A stretch of DNA of 64,000 nucleotides from Streptomyces sp. NBC_01214 (GCF_026340975.1 NZ_JAPEOS010000003.1:1426001-1490000), one strand, 5' to 3'; shown: positions 16,115 through 25,192, counted from the stretch's first letter. Made by a program: numbers and translations. Notes: generated by a model from the sequence alone, not told the origin.

Positions 16115-16786
16115 ATGACCAAGACAGCGGAGTCCGTGACCGGACGGCTGGTGGTGGCGGGGCTCCTGTGCGCCGCCCTGGCGGCCTGCGGGACCACACG
16201 GCCGGGACAGGCCGCGCCGCCCGCGGGCGTATCCGTGCTCGCTCAGGCGGAGTGCGATCTCGACGTGCCCACGGATCAGGAGACGGGTAGCTACGCGGGT
16301 CCGCCTACGGACCAGGAGACGGGTGCCTACGCCGGCCCGCCCACCGATCAGGAGACGGGTAGCTACGCGGGTCCGCCTACGGACCAGGAGACGGGTGCCT
16401 ACGCCGGCCCGCCCACCGATCAGGAGACGGGCGCCTACGTGGGCCCGCCGACCGATGGTCAGGTGGCCAACGGCGGTGGCCCCTGCGGCCCGGCGGACTG
16501 GTTCGACATGACCCGCGACTTCACCGCCCACTACGTGAAGCACAAGGCCGACGACGGCTACGACGATCCCGAGGTGATCAAGGAGGTCCGCGTCCGCAAG
16601 GTGCGCACGGTCGGCCAGGCGACGATCACCTTCACCACCGAGGAAGTGGGCAAGAGCCGGGGCGATGCCGCACGCGAGATCGCCAAGCTGTTCGCCGCCT
16701 GGCGGCACGAGGTCTACGGGGACTCGGGCACGGTGACGCTCCAGACCGCGACGGGTGGGCAGCTGAGCATCACCGAGCCCTGGTGA
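16115..16786 (+). CDS. Lipoprotein with PTDQETGxYAGP tandem repeats
   Basis: The ATG at 16115 is chosen because a GGGGGG ribosome-binding site sits a few bases upstream; ATG 16109 overlaps it. A signal peptide with lipobox LAAC gives a lipoprotein after Cys. Mature residues begin Thr/Pro-rich and then contain five copies of a 12-residue unit (PTDQETG[SA]YAGP). A C-terminal domain of about 100 residues (DWFDMTRDFTAHYVKHK, KVRTVGQATITFTTEEVGKS, FAAWRHEVYGD) follows. The repeats probably form an extended spacer from the membrane. The 3' end overlaps the convergent carboxylesterase gene by 17 bp. Function is unknown. Confidence 0.75.
   Translation: MTKTAESVTGRLVVAGLLCAALAACGTTRPGQAAPPAGVSVLAQAECDLDVPTDQETGSYAGPPTDQETGAYAGPPTDQETGSYAGPPTDQETGAYAGPPTDQETGAYVGPPTDGQVANGGGPCGPADWFDMTRDFTAHYVKHKADDGYDDPEVIKEVRVRKVRTVGQATITFTTEEVGKSRGDAAREIAKLFAAWRHEVYGDSGTVTLQTATGGQLSITEPW
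16268..16447 (+). repeat. Five 36-bp in-frame tandem repeats
   Basis: Five exact-length units within the lipoprotein gene, alternating between two sequence versions (Ser/Ala at residue 8), followed by a partial unit. The alternation suggests duplication of a two-unit (72-bp) block. Copy number may vary between strains. Confidence 0.85.
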
Positions 16787-18386
16787 CCCCGGGCCACCGC
16801 GCGTCCCAGAGCGCGCAGTGGTGCTCCGCCCGCGCGTCCACCGTACGGATCCCGCCCGCCCCCGGCGCCAACGACAGCGCCGAGGCCGAAGTCCGGTCGC
16901 TCGGCCATCGCGGCGCTCCCGGCGCCGCCGGAACGCCCGTGCGGGCGAAGGCGGTCCAGTAGTCGGTCATCCGGTCGGCGAGCTGCCGCTGCGGTCCGGT
17001 CAGCGGCGCGATCGTGAACAGGTAGGGCAGTTCGAAGCCGTGGGACGCGCCGTACGGCAGGTCCGGTGGCTGCGGCAGGCCCGTGAAGTCGGGCGCGCCC
17101 CGGTCGCTGAACCGGTACGCGTACACCGGCACGTGCCGGCCCAGCGCCGCGCCGTCCCGCAGCGTCGGGCAGACGAACGACGCGTCGGTCAGTACGGTGG
17201 CCCACGCCACCGCCGGGGTCGCGAAGGCGGACACCGGATAGTCGGCCTCCACCGCGCGGGCGGTCGGCCCGTCGAAGGACAGCTCCAGCCGGGCCCGGTA
17301 GGCGACCTCGTCGGGGATCGGATGCGCCGCCAGGGTCTGCGCGAGGAAGAGGCGCATCTCGTCCTGCGTGGTGCCCTGGACGACCGGCACCCGGTGGAAC
17401 CGGCCGGCCTCCAGCGCCCGCCGGGGCTCCAGCGGCAGCGCGTCGCCGCCGTAGGAGACCAGCGAGAAGCGCTGCATCAGTTCGGCGGTCGCCAGGGTGT
17501 CGGTGCCCAGCCCGCGCAGACAGTCCAGCACCCCGCCGGGCCGGTCGCAGCCGAGCCGGGCCGCCACCAGGGCGCCGTCCGCAACCGTGCGCCGCTCCGG
17601 CACGAAGGGCTCGTACGTGCCGAGGCCGGGCAGCAGGGACCGCGGCGGTGCCGTGGTCGAGCACGATCCGCTCTGCACGATCGCCCGGTGGAACAGGCCC
17701 GCAGAGGCGGGGGAAGTGAGGTGCGCGCAGACGCTGAGGGCCCCCGCCGATTCGCCGAAGACGGTGACGTCGCCCGGGTCCGCGCCGAAGCGGGCCGCGT
17801 TCGCCCGCACCCAGCGCAGCGCCGCCCGCTGGTCCGCGAGGGCGAAACCGGGCGCCCCGCCGAGCTCCGGATGGCCGAACAGCCCGAAGACGCCCAGCCG
17901 GTAGTTCACGGTCACGACCACGACGCCGCCCCGGGTGGCCAGCCGGTCGGGCCGGTACGCGTCGCCCGAGCCGCTGAAGAAGCCGCCGCCGTGGAACCAC
18001 ACCATGACCGGCCGCCCCCGGCCCCCGGCGGCGGCCCCGCCCGCCGGAGCGGTGACGCCCAGGTACAGGCAGTCCTCCGAGCCGGTCGGCCCGCCCGGCC
18101 CGATCGCGGGCAGCTGCACACAGCGCGGACCGGGCGCCCCGGCATCGCGTACGCCCTCCCAACGCGGCGCCGGCTCCGGCAGCCGCCAGCGCAGCCGACC
18201 GGTCGGGGCGGCGGCGAAGGGGATCCCCTCGAAGGTGTCGTACGCGCCGTGCCCCCGGCCCCGCACCGGGCCCCGGTCGGTTTCCACGACGGGCCCCTCC
18301 GGACCGGGCGCCACGCCCAACAGCGTCAGCAACACGACGGGCAGCAGCAGGGCCCACCGGAGGCGGAACCGGTAGAAGTCGGACAC
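16770..18386 (-). CDS. Secreted type-B carboxylesterase
   Basis: GTG at 18386 (MSDFYRFRLRWALLLP) is preferred to upstream in-frame starts because it gives a clean signal peptide (hydrophobic residues ~9-24) and has AAGGGAAAG nearby. The ~538-residue enzyme has the carboxylesterase/lipase signature: SEDCLYLGV, oxyanion hole WFHGGGFFSGSG, nucleophile elbow FGESAGALS, the acidic residue region VVQGTTQDEMR, and the catalytic His in GASHGFELPYLF. Probably hydrolyses carboxylic esters outside the cell. Overlaps the lipoprotein gene tail to tail. Confidence 0.88.
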   Translation of the reverse strand: MSDFYRFRLRWALLLPVVLLTLLGVAPGPEGPVVETDRGPVRGRGHGAYDTFEGIPFAAAPTGRLRWRLPEPAPRWEGVRDAGAPGPRCVQLPAIGPGGPTGSEDCLYLGVTAPAGGAAAGGRGRPVMVWFHGGGFFSGSGDAYRPDRLATRGGVVVVTVNYRLGVFGLFGHPELGGAPGFALADQRAALRWVRANAARFGADPGDVTVFGESAGALSVCAHLTSPASAGLFHRAIVQSGSCSTTAPPRSLLPGLGTYEPFVPERRTVADGALVAARLGCDRPGGVLDCLRGLGTDTLATAELMQRFSLVSYGGDALPLEPRRALEAGRFHRVPVVQGTTQDEMRLFLAQTLAAHPIPDEVAYRARLELSFDGPTARAVEADYPVSAFATPAVAWATVLTDASFVCPTLRDGAALGRHVPVYAYRFSDRGAPDFTGLPQPPDLPYGASHGFELPYLFTIAPLTGPQRQLADRMTDYWTAFARTGVPAAPGAPRWPSDRTSASALSLAPGAGGIRTVDARAEHHCALWDARWPGVTRAR

Positions 18387-18554
18387 GGCCGACGCCCTTT
18401 CCCTTCGGGGCCCGAGTGGAGACCCCCGGTTGCCCGCCCCGAATGGCGCAGTGGGCGGAAGTGGCACTCAATGTAACAAAGCGTGCGCTTTCCATGACGC
18501 ACGATGACCGGCGTGCGATTGCGTAGACGCGCGCGTCGGCGAACGGAGCTTTCC

Positions 18555-19499
18555 ATGAACGACCCCATGACCCTCGCGGCGGGACGGCACGAAGACCGCC
18601 GCGGAACCCCCGAACCCATAGCAGCGGACGAGCCGAACACGCCGCCCGTGCGGACCCGGCCGGAGACGGCGGCCACCTGCCGTCCGGTCGAGGAGGTCAC
18701 CGCACTCGTGAGCCTCTTCAAGGAGGGCGGCCCGCTGCCCGACGCCGGACACGACGCGCTGCGCCCGGCCGCCGTGACCCGAGCGGTGCAGGACGTACGA
18801 CGGATGGTCACCCTCCTGGGCGAGTCGCCGCACGAGGTGGCCGAGGCGGACCCCACGCTGCGCGCCGCCGCCGCCGTCGGCCGGTCCGCCGAGGACGTCG
18901 CCCTGCTGGTGACCGTCCTCGGCAAGGAGGACGCGGCCGAGGCGGAGCGCCGGGGCCGCGCCGGGCCGCCCGCGGAGCCGTACGCGGCGAGGTGCGAGCA
19001 GAGATACGAGGAGCCGCACGAGCCGCGGTACCCAGAGCTGTCCGACGCCCCGCGCCAGGCGCCGCTCCGGCTCACCGCCCCCGTGGACCCGCCCGCAGTG
19101 GCCCCGCCCGTCGCGTCCCGCGACCGGGCGCCGCGGCGCGTCCTGCGCTGGCCCGTGGCGATCGCCCTGTTGGCCAGTGGAGCCCTGCACCTGCCGAACG
19201 ACCTGACGGCCCCGCAGTTCGCGGCCCCCGCCGACTACCTGCCCCTCCTCGTCACCGTGCTCTGCCTGGTGAGCGGCGCGCTGGTGGCGCTCCGGGACAC
19301 CGCGAACGTGTGGCGGGCGGGCGCGACCACCGCTCTCGGCGTGGTCGCCCTGCACGTGCTGGGCGGGTCGCTGCGGTACGACCCGCTGGCGGGCGCGGTG
19401 GGCGGCACCCTGGCCTGGGCCGGTGTCGCCGTCGTGCCGTGCGCGGCGGTCGGTGCGGTCCTCGCAGGCCTTGCCCTGCGCAACCGCCGGGAGCCCTGA
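18555..19499 (+). CDS. Hypothetical membrane protein
   Basis: ATG 18555 (MNDPMTLAAG) follows GGAGC at a good distance; the GTG-type codons further up lie in what looks like leader. The N-terminal ~200 residues are soluble and contain two related helical blocks (VEEVTALVSLFKEGG and GRSAEDVALLVTVLGKE). The C-terminal part from about residue 205 has four hydrophobic segments (VAIALLASGALHL, YLPLLVTVLCLVSGALVAL, TTALGVVALHVLGG, AWAGVAVVPCAAVGAVLAGL). No enzyme motif is seen. It resembles uncharacterised Streptomyces membrane proteins. Divergent from the carboxylesterase. Confidence 0.7.
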   Translation: MNDPMTLAAGRHEDRRGTPEPIAADEPNTPPVRTRPETAATCRPVEEVTALVSLFKEGGPLPDAGHDALRPAAVTRAVQDVRRMVTLLGESPHEVAEADPTLRAAAAVGRSAEDVALLVTVLGKEDAAEAERRGRAGPPAEPYAARCEQRYEEPHEPRYPELSDAPRQAPLRLTAPVDPPAVAPPVASRDRAPRRVLRWPVAIALLASGALHLPNDLTAPQFAAPADYLPLLVTVLCLVSGALVALRDTANVWRAGATTALGVVALHVLGGSLRYDPLAGAVGGTLAWAGVAVVPCAAVGAVLAGLALRNRREP

Positions 19500-19545
19500 C
19501 CGGCCGCAGGCTCCACCGGAGCGGCAGCCGGCGCCGATGCCGCCG

Positions 19546-20571
19546 TCACGCGAGCATGTTCACCGCCCCGGTGAACATGCGGGGGAGCCGGGCGGCCAGC
19601 GGGACGATCCGGGGCGCGAGCCGCGGCTGGTGACGGGCCCACAGCAGGGACGCGGTGAGCGTGCGGTAGTTGCGCGACAGGTCCCGCCAGGCCTGCTCGT
19701 ACGCCTGCGGGCGCCCCGTCCGGACGCACCGCACCAGCTCGCCCGCCGCCGTCACGGCCAGGGTGAGTCCCTCACCGGTCAGCGCGTCCACGTACCCGGC
19801 CGCGTCCCCCACGAACAGCACGCGCCCCGCCACCCGTACGCGGGCCCCCTGGCGCAGCGGCCCGGCCCCGCGCACCGGCGTCCCCTCCGCCGCGGCCAGG
19901 CGCGCCGCCAGTGCCGGGAAGCGGGCCAACTGCACGTCGAACGGGGCCTGGTCGGAGGTCAGGATGGCCACGCCGATCCGGTCGGGCGCCAGCGGGGTGA
20001 CGTAGGCCTCGCACCGCGCCGACCAGTGCACCTCGACGAGGTCGCTCCACGGCGGGGCGGCGTAGTGGCGGCGCAGCCCGTAGCGTGCCGGTCGGCGGGG
20101 GGCGAGCGGCGCCGACAGGCCGAGCCCGCGACGGACGGGGGAGTGCAGGCCGTCCGCCGCGACCAGGTAGCGGGCGGTGAGCCCGGCCGCGCTGACCTGG
20201 TGGACGTCCTGGCGCACCTGGCCGACGCGCCCGGGAAGCACCCGTACGCCGAGCCGTGCGGCGCGCTCGGCCAGCGCGGCCTGCAGTTCCGTACGCCGTG
20301 CGCCGAGCCCCGGGCCGGACCGGAAGAGCCCCTCGGCGCAGCGGCCGCTCTCTCCGTCGACGTAGCGGATGCCGCGGAACGGCTGCCCGGCCACGGTGAC
20401 GCCCAGCTCCCGGAGGTGGCGCACGCCCCCCGGCATCAGGCCCTCCCCGCAGGCCTTGTCGATGGGGGTGGGCCTCGGCTCCACGACCACGACCTCGAGG
20501 CCGGCGAGCGCGCCGTGGATGGCGGTGGCCAGTCCGGCCGGGCCACCGCCCGCGATCAGCAGGTCGATCAC
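19546..20571 (-). CDS. srsC-like: FAD-dependent oxidoreductase, SrsC-like
   Basis: GTG at 20571 overlaps the stop of the upstream methyltransferase (GTGA), so the pair is translationally coupled. The 341-residue flavoprotein has an N-terminal Rossmann motif LLIAGGGPAGLATAIHGALAG, the DG-type motif LVAADGLHSPVRR, and the second FAD motif RVLFVGDAAGYVDALTGEGL, as in geranylgeranyl reductase/aromatic hydroxylase flavoproteins. In S. griseus the srsA-srsB-srsC operon makes phenolic lipids, where SrsC hydroxylates the methylated alkylresorcinol toward a quinone. The same gene order here supports that role. Last gene of the operon. Confidence 0.8.
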   Translation of the reverse strand: MIDLLIAGGGPAGLATAIHGALAGLEVVVVEPRPTPIDKACGEGLMPGGVRHLRELGVTVAGQPFRGIRYVDGESGRCAEGLFRSGPGLGARRTELQAALAERAARLGVRVLPGRVGQVRQDVHQVSAAGLTARYLVAADGLHSPVRRGLGLSAPLAPRRPARYGLRRHYAAPPWSDLVEVHWSARCEAYVTPLAPDRIGVAILTSDQAPFDVQLARFPALAARLAAAEGTPVRGAGPLRQGARVRVAGRVLFVGDAAGYVDALTGEGLTLAVTAAGELVRCVRTGRPQAYEQAWRDLSRNYRTLTASLLWARHQPRLAPRIVPLAARLPRMFTGAVNMLA

Positions 20572-21158
20572 GAGGCGGCGCCGGCCGAGTGGACGGAGGC
20601 GGGCGCGCGCAGCCGGCCGCCGTCGGTCAGGGCGGCGTCCTCGCAGCCGATCCGTACGCGCAGCAGCAGCAGATTGAGCACGGTGAAGCCGAGCGCCGTC
20701 ATCCAGGCGGAGTGCACCAGCGGCAGCGCGACGCCTTCCGCGACCACGGCCACGTAATTGGGGTGGCGCAGCAGCCGGTACGGTCCCGACTCCACCAGCG
20801 GCAGCCCGGGAACGACCAGCACCCGGGTGTTCCAGCGCTTGCCGAGGGTGGCGATGCACCACCAGCGAAGGCCCTGGGCGGCCGCGGCGACGACGAGGGC
20901 CGACCAGCCGAGCAGGGGGACGAACGGCCGCCCGGCCACCCAGGGTTCCACCACGCAGCCCAGGAGCAGCGCGGTGTGCAGGGCGACCATGGCCGGGTAG
21001 TGGCCGCGGCCGTACTCGCGACCGCCGCGGGCCAGGCTCCACGCGGCGTTGCGGCGGGCCGTGATCAGCTCGGCGAGGCGCTCGGCGGCGACGAGCCCGA
21101 TCAGCAGGAGGTACGGGGCCAGGGAGGTGGAGGCGGGCAGGGCGGGGATCGAATTCAT
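20568..21158 (-). CDS. srsB-like: Isoprenylcysteine-methyltransferase-like O-methyltransferase, SrsB-like
   Basis: A 196-residue integral membrane methyltransferase with several hydrophobic segments (YLLLIGLVAAERLAELI, ALLLGCVVEPWV, LLGWSALVVAAAAQGL). It has the ICMT hallmark near the C-terminus, VESGPYRLLRHPNYVAV, followed by a Glu. It begins 5 bp after the polyketide synthase stop and overlaps the flavoprotein start. In the srs pathway SrsB methylates alkylresorcinol to a methyl ether. Membrane location suits a long-chain lipid substrate. Confidence 0.82.
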   Translation of the reverse strand: MNSIPALPASTSLAPYLLLIGLVAAERLAELITARRNAAWSLARGGREYGRGHYPAMVALHTALLLGCVVEPWVAGRPFVPLLGWSALVVAAAAQGLRWWCIATLGKRWNTRVLVVPGLPLVESGPYRLLRHPNYVAVVAEGVALPLVHSAWMTALGFTVLNLLLLRVRIGCEDAALTDGGRLRAPASVHSAGAAS

Positions 21159-21163
21159 CGGGC

Positions 21164-22225
21164 TCACCAGCGCAGGAGGACGAGTTCGGAGGCGAAGCCC
21201 GGACCGAAGGCGAGCATCAGCCCGACCGATCCGGGCGGCGGCGGTCCCGCGCTCTGGACGCCGTCCAGGATGTGCAGGACCGAGGCGGAGGAGAGGTTGC
21301 CCACGGCCGCGAGCGAGCGCCGGCTCGCGGCGAAGGCCGACTCCGGCAGCGCGAGGGCGTCCGAAAGGGTGTCGAGGATCTTCGGGCCGCCGGGATGGCA
21401 GATCCACGCGTCGACGTCCGCGGGCTTGAGGTCGTGCGCGGCGAGGAAGGATTCGACCTCTTCGGCGACGTGCAGCCGGACCAGGTCCGGGAGTTCGCGG
21501 CCCAGCACCATGCGCATCCCCCAGTGGCCGATGTCCCAGCCGAGGAGGTGCTCGGTGCCCGGGTACAGGCGGCTGCGGGCGGCCACCACCTCGGGTCCGG
21601 CGCCGGTGGCGTGCAGGGGATGGTCGCGGCCCACCGCCACCAGGGCGCCGGCGCCGTCGCCGAACAGGGCGCCGGCCACCAGGTTGGCCATCGAGGCGTC
21701 GGTGGACTGGAGGGTGAGCGAGCAGAGCTCGGTGGACAGCAGGAGGGCCGCGTGGCCGGTGCGCCCCGTCAGATGGTCGTGGACATGGCCCACTCCGGCG
21801 GCGCCGGCCGCGCAGCCGAGGCCGAAGAGCGGCACCCGCCGTACGTCGGGACGCAGGCCCGCACGGGTGGCGAGACGGGCCTCCAGCGAGGGCGTCGCGA
21901 GCCCGGTCACGGTGGTCGACATGACCAGGTCGACCTCCCGGGCCGCCAGGCCGGCGTCGGAGAGGGCGAGTTCGAGGGCCCGGGTGCCGAGTTCGAGGGC
22001 CGTCTCGATGAAGAGGGCGTTCGTCGCGCCGAAGTCGTTCCCCGGACCGTACCGCTCCAACGGCAGCGCGAGATGTCGGCCGTCCACGCGCACCGAGCCG
22101 TGGACGCGGCGCAGCAGGGCGGTGTCGGAGCCCGGTGGCAGGAAGCGGGCGAGCGCCTCCGCGATCTCGGACTGGGGATGGTGATGGGGCGGGAACACGC
22201 TGCGCACTGCCAGAACACGTGTCAT
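21164..22225 (-). CDS. srsA-like: Type III polyketide synthase, SrsA-like
   Basis: A 353-residue chalcone-synthase-fold enzyme. The active-site Cys is residue 138 in PLFGLGCAAGAAG, with a His in WICHPGGPKIL and an Asn in VGNLSSASV; the C-terminal GFGPG-type loop is present as AFGPGFASELVLL. It would condense a fatty acyl starter with malonyl units to an alkylresorcinol. The tight operon with an ICMT-type methyltransferase and a flavoprotein matches srsABC rather than rppA or germicidin synthase loci. Divergent from a UbiA prenyltransferase across a 76-bp AT-rich promoter region. Confidence 0.88.
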   Translation of the reverse strand: MTRVLAVRSVFPPHHHPQSEIAEALARFLPPGSDTALLRRVHGSVRVDGRHLALPLERYGPGNDFGATNALFIETALELGTRALELALSDAGLAAREVDLVMSTTVTGLATPSLEARLATRAGLRPDVRRVPLFGLGCAAGAAGVGHVHDHLTGRTGHAALLLSTELCSLTLQSTDASMANLVAGALFGDGAGALVAVGRDHPLHATGAGPEVVAARSRLYPGTEHLLGWDIGHWGMRMVLGRELPDLVRLHVAEEVESFLAAHDLKPADVDAWICHPGGPKILDTLSDALALPESAFAASRRSLAAVGNLSSASVLHILDGVQSAGPPPPGSVGLMLAFGPGFASELVLLRW

Positions 22226-22301
22226 TCGTTCACCATAGAAAACAACTGACACATCGTTATGAATCAGGCGAACCGGGCGCGGCGCCGCGTAGCGTGTCGC
22301 C

Positions 22302-23180
22302 GTGCCCGCGCGAACCGCCCAGACCCGCGAGAACACCGAAGCCACCCGGAACGCAGCGCCCGGCCCAGGCCCCGGCCTCGTGCGCGGCCTCGCCGCCGCG
22401 TGCCACCCGCTGCCCGCGGCCGCCGTGACCCTCTTCGCCGCCGCCCTGACGGCGGCCGCGGGGCACGGCCCGGCGCGGGCGGCCGTCACCGTGGGCGCGG
22501 TGGCCGCCGGACAGCTGTCGGTGGGCTGGTGCAACGACCGGGCCGACCTGCGGCGCGACCTGGCCACGGGCCGACGGGACAAACCGCTCGTCGCCGGTAC
22601 GGTGCCGGCAGCGGCCGTGACCCGGGCCGCGGCCGCGGCGCTGCTGCTCTGCGTCCCGCTGTCCCTGGCCTGCGGGCTGCTGGCCGCCGCCGCGCACCTC
22701 GTCGGCGTGGCGGCCGCCTGGGCCTACAACCTCCGGCTCAAGAGCACGGCCGCCTCCTGGGTCCCGTACGCCCTGGCCTTCGGCCTGCTGCCCGCCTTCG
22801 TCACCCTGGGCCTGCCCGGCGCCCCCTGGCCGCCGCCCTGGCTCACGGCTGCCGCGGCCCTCCTCGGTGCGGGCGCGCACTTCGCCAACGTGCTGCCGGA
22901 CATCGAGGACGACCTGGCCACCGGTGTGGCGGGGCTGCCGCAGCGGCTGGGCCTACGGCTCTCGGCCGCGTTGGCCGGGCTGCTCGTCCTCGGTTCGACC
23001 GTCACCCTGGTCGTCGGACCACCGGGGCGGGTGACGGCGTACGGCTGGACGCTGCTCGCCGCGACCGCGACGGCGCTGCTCCTCGCGGCCCGCCGGCCTG
23101 CCGGAAGGCTCCCCTTCCTGGCCACGATGGCGGTGGCCGGAGCCGATGTGATCCTGCTGGTCGTCGAACTCCGCCCGTGA
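22302..23180 (+). CDS. UbiA-family prenyltransferase
   Basis: A 292-residue polytopic membrane protein starting at GTG 22302. It has both Asp-rich UbiA motifs: NDRADLRRDLATGRRDKPL (first) and NVLPDIEDDLATG (second), separated by hydrophobic helices. These bind the prenyl diphosphate through Mg. It is divergent from, and shares a promoter region with, the srsABC-like operon, so it may prenylate the phenolic product or act on a quinone precursor; the link is positional only. The N-terminal ~25 residues are Thr/Glu-rich and may not all be translated. Confidence 0.83.
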   Translation: MPARTAQTRENTEATRNAAPGPGPGLVRGLAAACHPLPAAAVTLFAAALTAAAGHGPARAAVTVGAVAAGQLSVGWCNDRADLRRDLATGRRDKPLVAGTVPAAAVTRAAAAALLLCVPLSLACGLLAAAAHLVGVAAAWAYNLRLKSTAASWVPYALAFGLLPAFVTLGLPGAPWPPPWLTAAAALLGAGAHFANVLPDIEDDLATGVAGLPQRLGLRLSAALAGLLVLGSTVTLVVGPPGRVTAYGWTLLAATATALLLAARRPAGRLPFLATMAVAGADVILLVVELRP

Positions 23181-23559
23181 GCCATCGCCACGAGGTGGGC
23201 CGTGCGCTCCGGCCCGCTCTACGCGCAGGGCCCGCTCGGCGCGCAGGGTCCGCTCTACGCGCAGGGCCCGCGCCGCCGTACGGGTGGGGGCCGCCCGTCT
23301 CGGCGGTGCCCAACGGCGCCCCGACCGCCCTGCGACCCGGATGATCACGGCCGCGCCCGTCAGGACCTGGACGACGGTCTGTCGGGGCCGACACGGGCGG
23401 GGCACCGCGCCGTGATCCCCCGTGGGCCCCGGCGCGGATCCGCGTGGGCCCCGGCGCGCCGCACGCGCGGCCTGCGCGACCGCCCCCGGGCGGTGATCGC
23501 CGCGTACGAGACGGGTCTGCGGTCGCTCCCGGTACGCACTGGGCACCCGTAGGCAGCCT
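23181..23559. other. Intergenic with three 18-bp repeats (23213-23266)
   Basis: No supported gene. Three tandem copies of about 18 bp (cccgctctacgcgcaggg and variants) lie just after the UbiA gene. A frame through them reads GPLYAQ/GPLGAQ repeats but has no ribosome-binding site and no recognisable continuation. Confidence 0.5.
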
Positions 23560-24594
23560 TCAGGGCATCTCGCGGGTGCGGGTCCAGGTCAGGAGCGCTT
23601 CCGCGGGCCAGGTGTTGATGACGCGCCCGGGCGGAACCTCGCACTCCACGGCCCTTTCGCAGCCGACGATCTGCCAGTCCAGCTGGCCCGGGGCGTGCGC
23701 GTCCGTGTCGATCGCGAAGAAGGTGCCGGCGGCTACGGCCAGGCGCAGCAGCCGCCGGGGCGGGTCCAGCCGCTCGGGCCGGCTGTTGATCTCCACGGCG
23801 GTACCGCTCCGTGCGCAGGCCGCGAAGACCGCCTCGGCGTCGAACTGCGACTCCGGCCGGGTCCGGCCGGTGACCAGCCGCCCCGTGCAGTGGCCCAGGA
23901 CGTCCATCAGCGGGTTGCGCACGGCCGCCAGCAGCCGCCGGGTCATCGCCGGCGGGTCCATCCGCAGCTTCGAGTGCACCGAGCCGACGACCAGGTCGAG
24001 CCGGTCCAGCAGTTCCGGCTCCTGGTCCAGCGCTCCGTCGTCGAGGATGTCGCACTCGATTCCGGTGAGCAGCCGGAAGGGCGCCCAGGTGGCGTTGAGC
24101 TCGGCCACCACCCGCAGCTGCTCGCGCAGCCGCTCCGGGGAGAGCCCGCGGGCGACGGTCAGGCGCGGCGAGTGGTCGGTCAGGACGGCCCAGTCATGGC
24201 CCAGTGCGGCCGCCGCCCGCCCCATCGCCTCGATCGGGCTGCCGCCGTCGGACCAGTCGGAGTGCACGTGGCAGTCGCCGCGCAGGGCCGCCCGCAGCGC
24301 GGTGGCGGCGGGCGTGGGCGGCGGTCCTTCGGGGAGCGCGGCGATCTCGTCCTCCAGCGCCTGTAGGTACGCCGGCACGTTCCCGCCGAGGGCCTCCCGC
24401 ACGACCTGGGCCGTTTTGGGGCCGATGCCCTTCACGGTCTCCAGGGAACCGGCCGCGACCCGCTCGGCCACCTCGTTCCCGCCCATCCGAGTGATCGCGG
24501 CCGCGGCGGACCGGAAGGCCCGTACCCGGTAGGTGGGGGCCTGCGCACGCTCCAGCAAGAAGGCGATCCGGTCCAGCGCCGCAACCGGGTCCAT
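23560..24594 (-). CDS. PHP-domain protein with helix-hairpin-helix (PolX C-terminal-like)
   Basis: A 344-residue protein. The N-terminal ~85 residues hold a helix-hairpin-helix DNA-binding region (LETVKGIGPKTAQVVREAL). The rest is a PHP metal-dependent phosphoesterase with the expected ligands: DCHVHSDWSDGG, VLTDHSP, TGIECDI, VGSVHSK, DVLGHCTGR, EINSRP and IDTDAHA. This is the arrangement of the C-terminal half of bacterial DNA polymerase X without the nucleotidyltransferase domain. A DNA-related phosphatase or exonuclease role is inferred. It stands alone, with its own ATG close to the MarR gene's end. Confidence 0.85.
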   Translation of the reverse strand: MDPVAALDRIAFLLERAQAPTYRVRAFRSAAAAITRMGGNEVAERVAAGSLETVKGIGPKTAQVVREALGGNVPAYLQALEDEIAALPEGPPPTPAATALRAALRGDCHVHSDWSDGGSPIEAMGRAAAALGHDWAVLTDHSPRLTVARGLSPERLREQLRVVAELNATWAPFRLLTGIECDILDDGALDQEPELLDRLDLVVGSVHSKLRMDPPAMTRRLLAAVRNPLMDVLGHCTGRLVTGRTRPESQFDAEAVFAACARSGTAVEINSRPERLDPPRRLLRLAVAAGTFFAIDTDAHAPGQLDWQIVGCERAVECEVPPGRVINTWPAEALLTWTRTREMP

Positions 24595-24664
24595 CGCGCA
24601 CCTCCTGCCCGCCGCCCCGCCCCGCAGCCCGCCTCCCGGACCCAGTGTCCGGTGCGGGAGGCCG

Positions 24665-25159
24665 CTACGCCTCTCCGGCCTCTCCGGCCTCCCGGGGCAC
24701 GGCGGCGTCGAGGGCGGCGGTGAGGCGGTTCAGCCGGGCCTGGAGGTCGATGACCTCGGCCAGATCGAAGCCGGTCGCGGCCGCGATCCGCCGGGGTACT
24801 TCCACCGCGCGGGCGCGCAGCGCGGCGCCCTCCTCGGTCAGGTGGGCGTGCACGGACCGCTCGTCCTCGGTGCTGCGCTCGCGGCGGACCAGTCCGGCCG
24901 CCTCCAGCCGCTTGAGCAGCGGGGACAGCGTTCCGGAGTCCAGCCGCAGGTGCTGCCCGATCTCCTTGACCGGCATCTCGCCGTGCTCCCACAGCACCAG
25001 CATCACCAGGTACTGGGGATAGGTGAGGCCCAGGTCCTTGAGGACGACGCGGTAGAGGCCGCCGAAGGCGCGGCTCGCCGCGTTCAGCGCGAAGCAGATC
25101 TGGCCGTCCAGGCGCAGGAAGCCCTGGTCGGAGTGGGTCGCGGTGGGCTGCTCGGTCAT
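24665..25159 (-). CDS. ohrR: MarR-family organic peroxide sensor OhrR
   Basis: ATG at 25159 is used; longer in-frame starts cross the operator. The 164-residue winged-helix regulator has the OhrR-type reactive Cys at residue 22 (LDGQICFALNAASR), recognition helix region LRLDSGTLSPLLKRLEAAGL and wing RRERSTEDERSVHAHLT. OhrR represses ohr until its Cys is oxidised by organic hydroperoxides. It is divergent from ohr with a palindromic operator in between. The C-terminus is an acidic GEAGEA tail. No second (resolving) Cys is seen, so it may be a one-Cys type. Confidence 0.9.
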   Translation of the reverse strand: MTEQPTATHSDQGFLRLDGQICFALNAASRAFGGLYRVVLKDLGLTYPQYLVMLVLWEHGEMPVKEIGQHLRLDSGTLSPLLKRLEAAGLVRRERSTEDERSVHAHLTEEGAALRARAVEVPRRIAAATGFDLAEVIDLQARLNRLTAALDAAVPREAGEAGEA

Positions 25160-25192
25160 GTCGGCCAGTGTACCCGGGCAGAACTTGGAAGG

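Noticed and set aside
23202..23552. Plus-strand frame with GPLYAQ repeats
   Set aside because: No ribosome-binding site, no continuation into a recognisable protein; reported only as an intergenic repeat.
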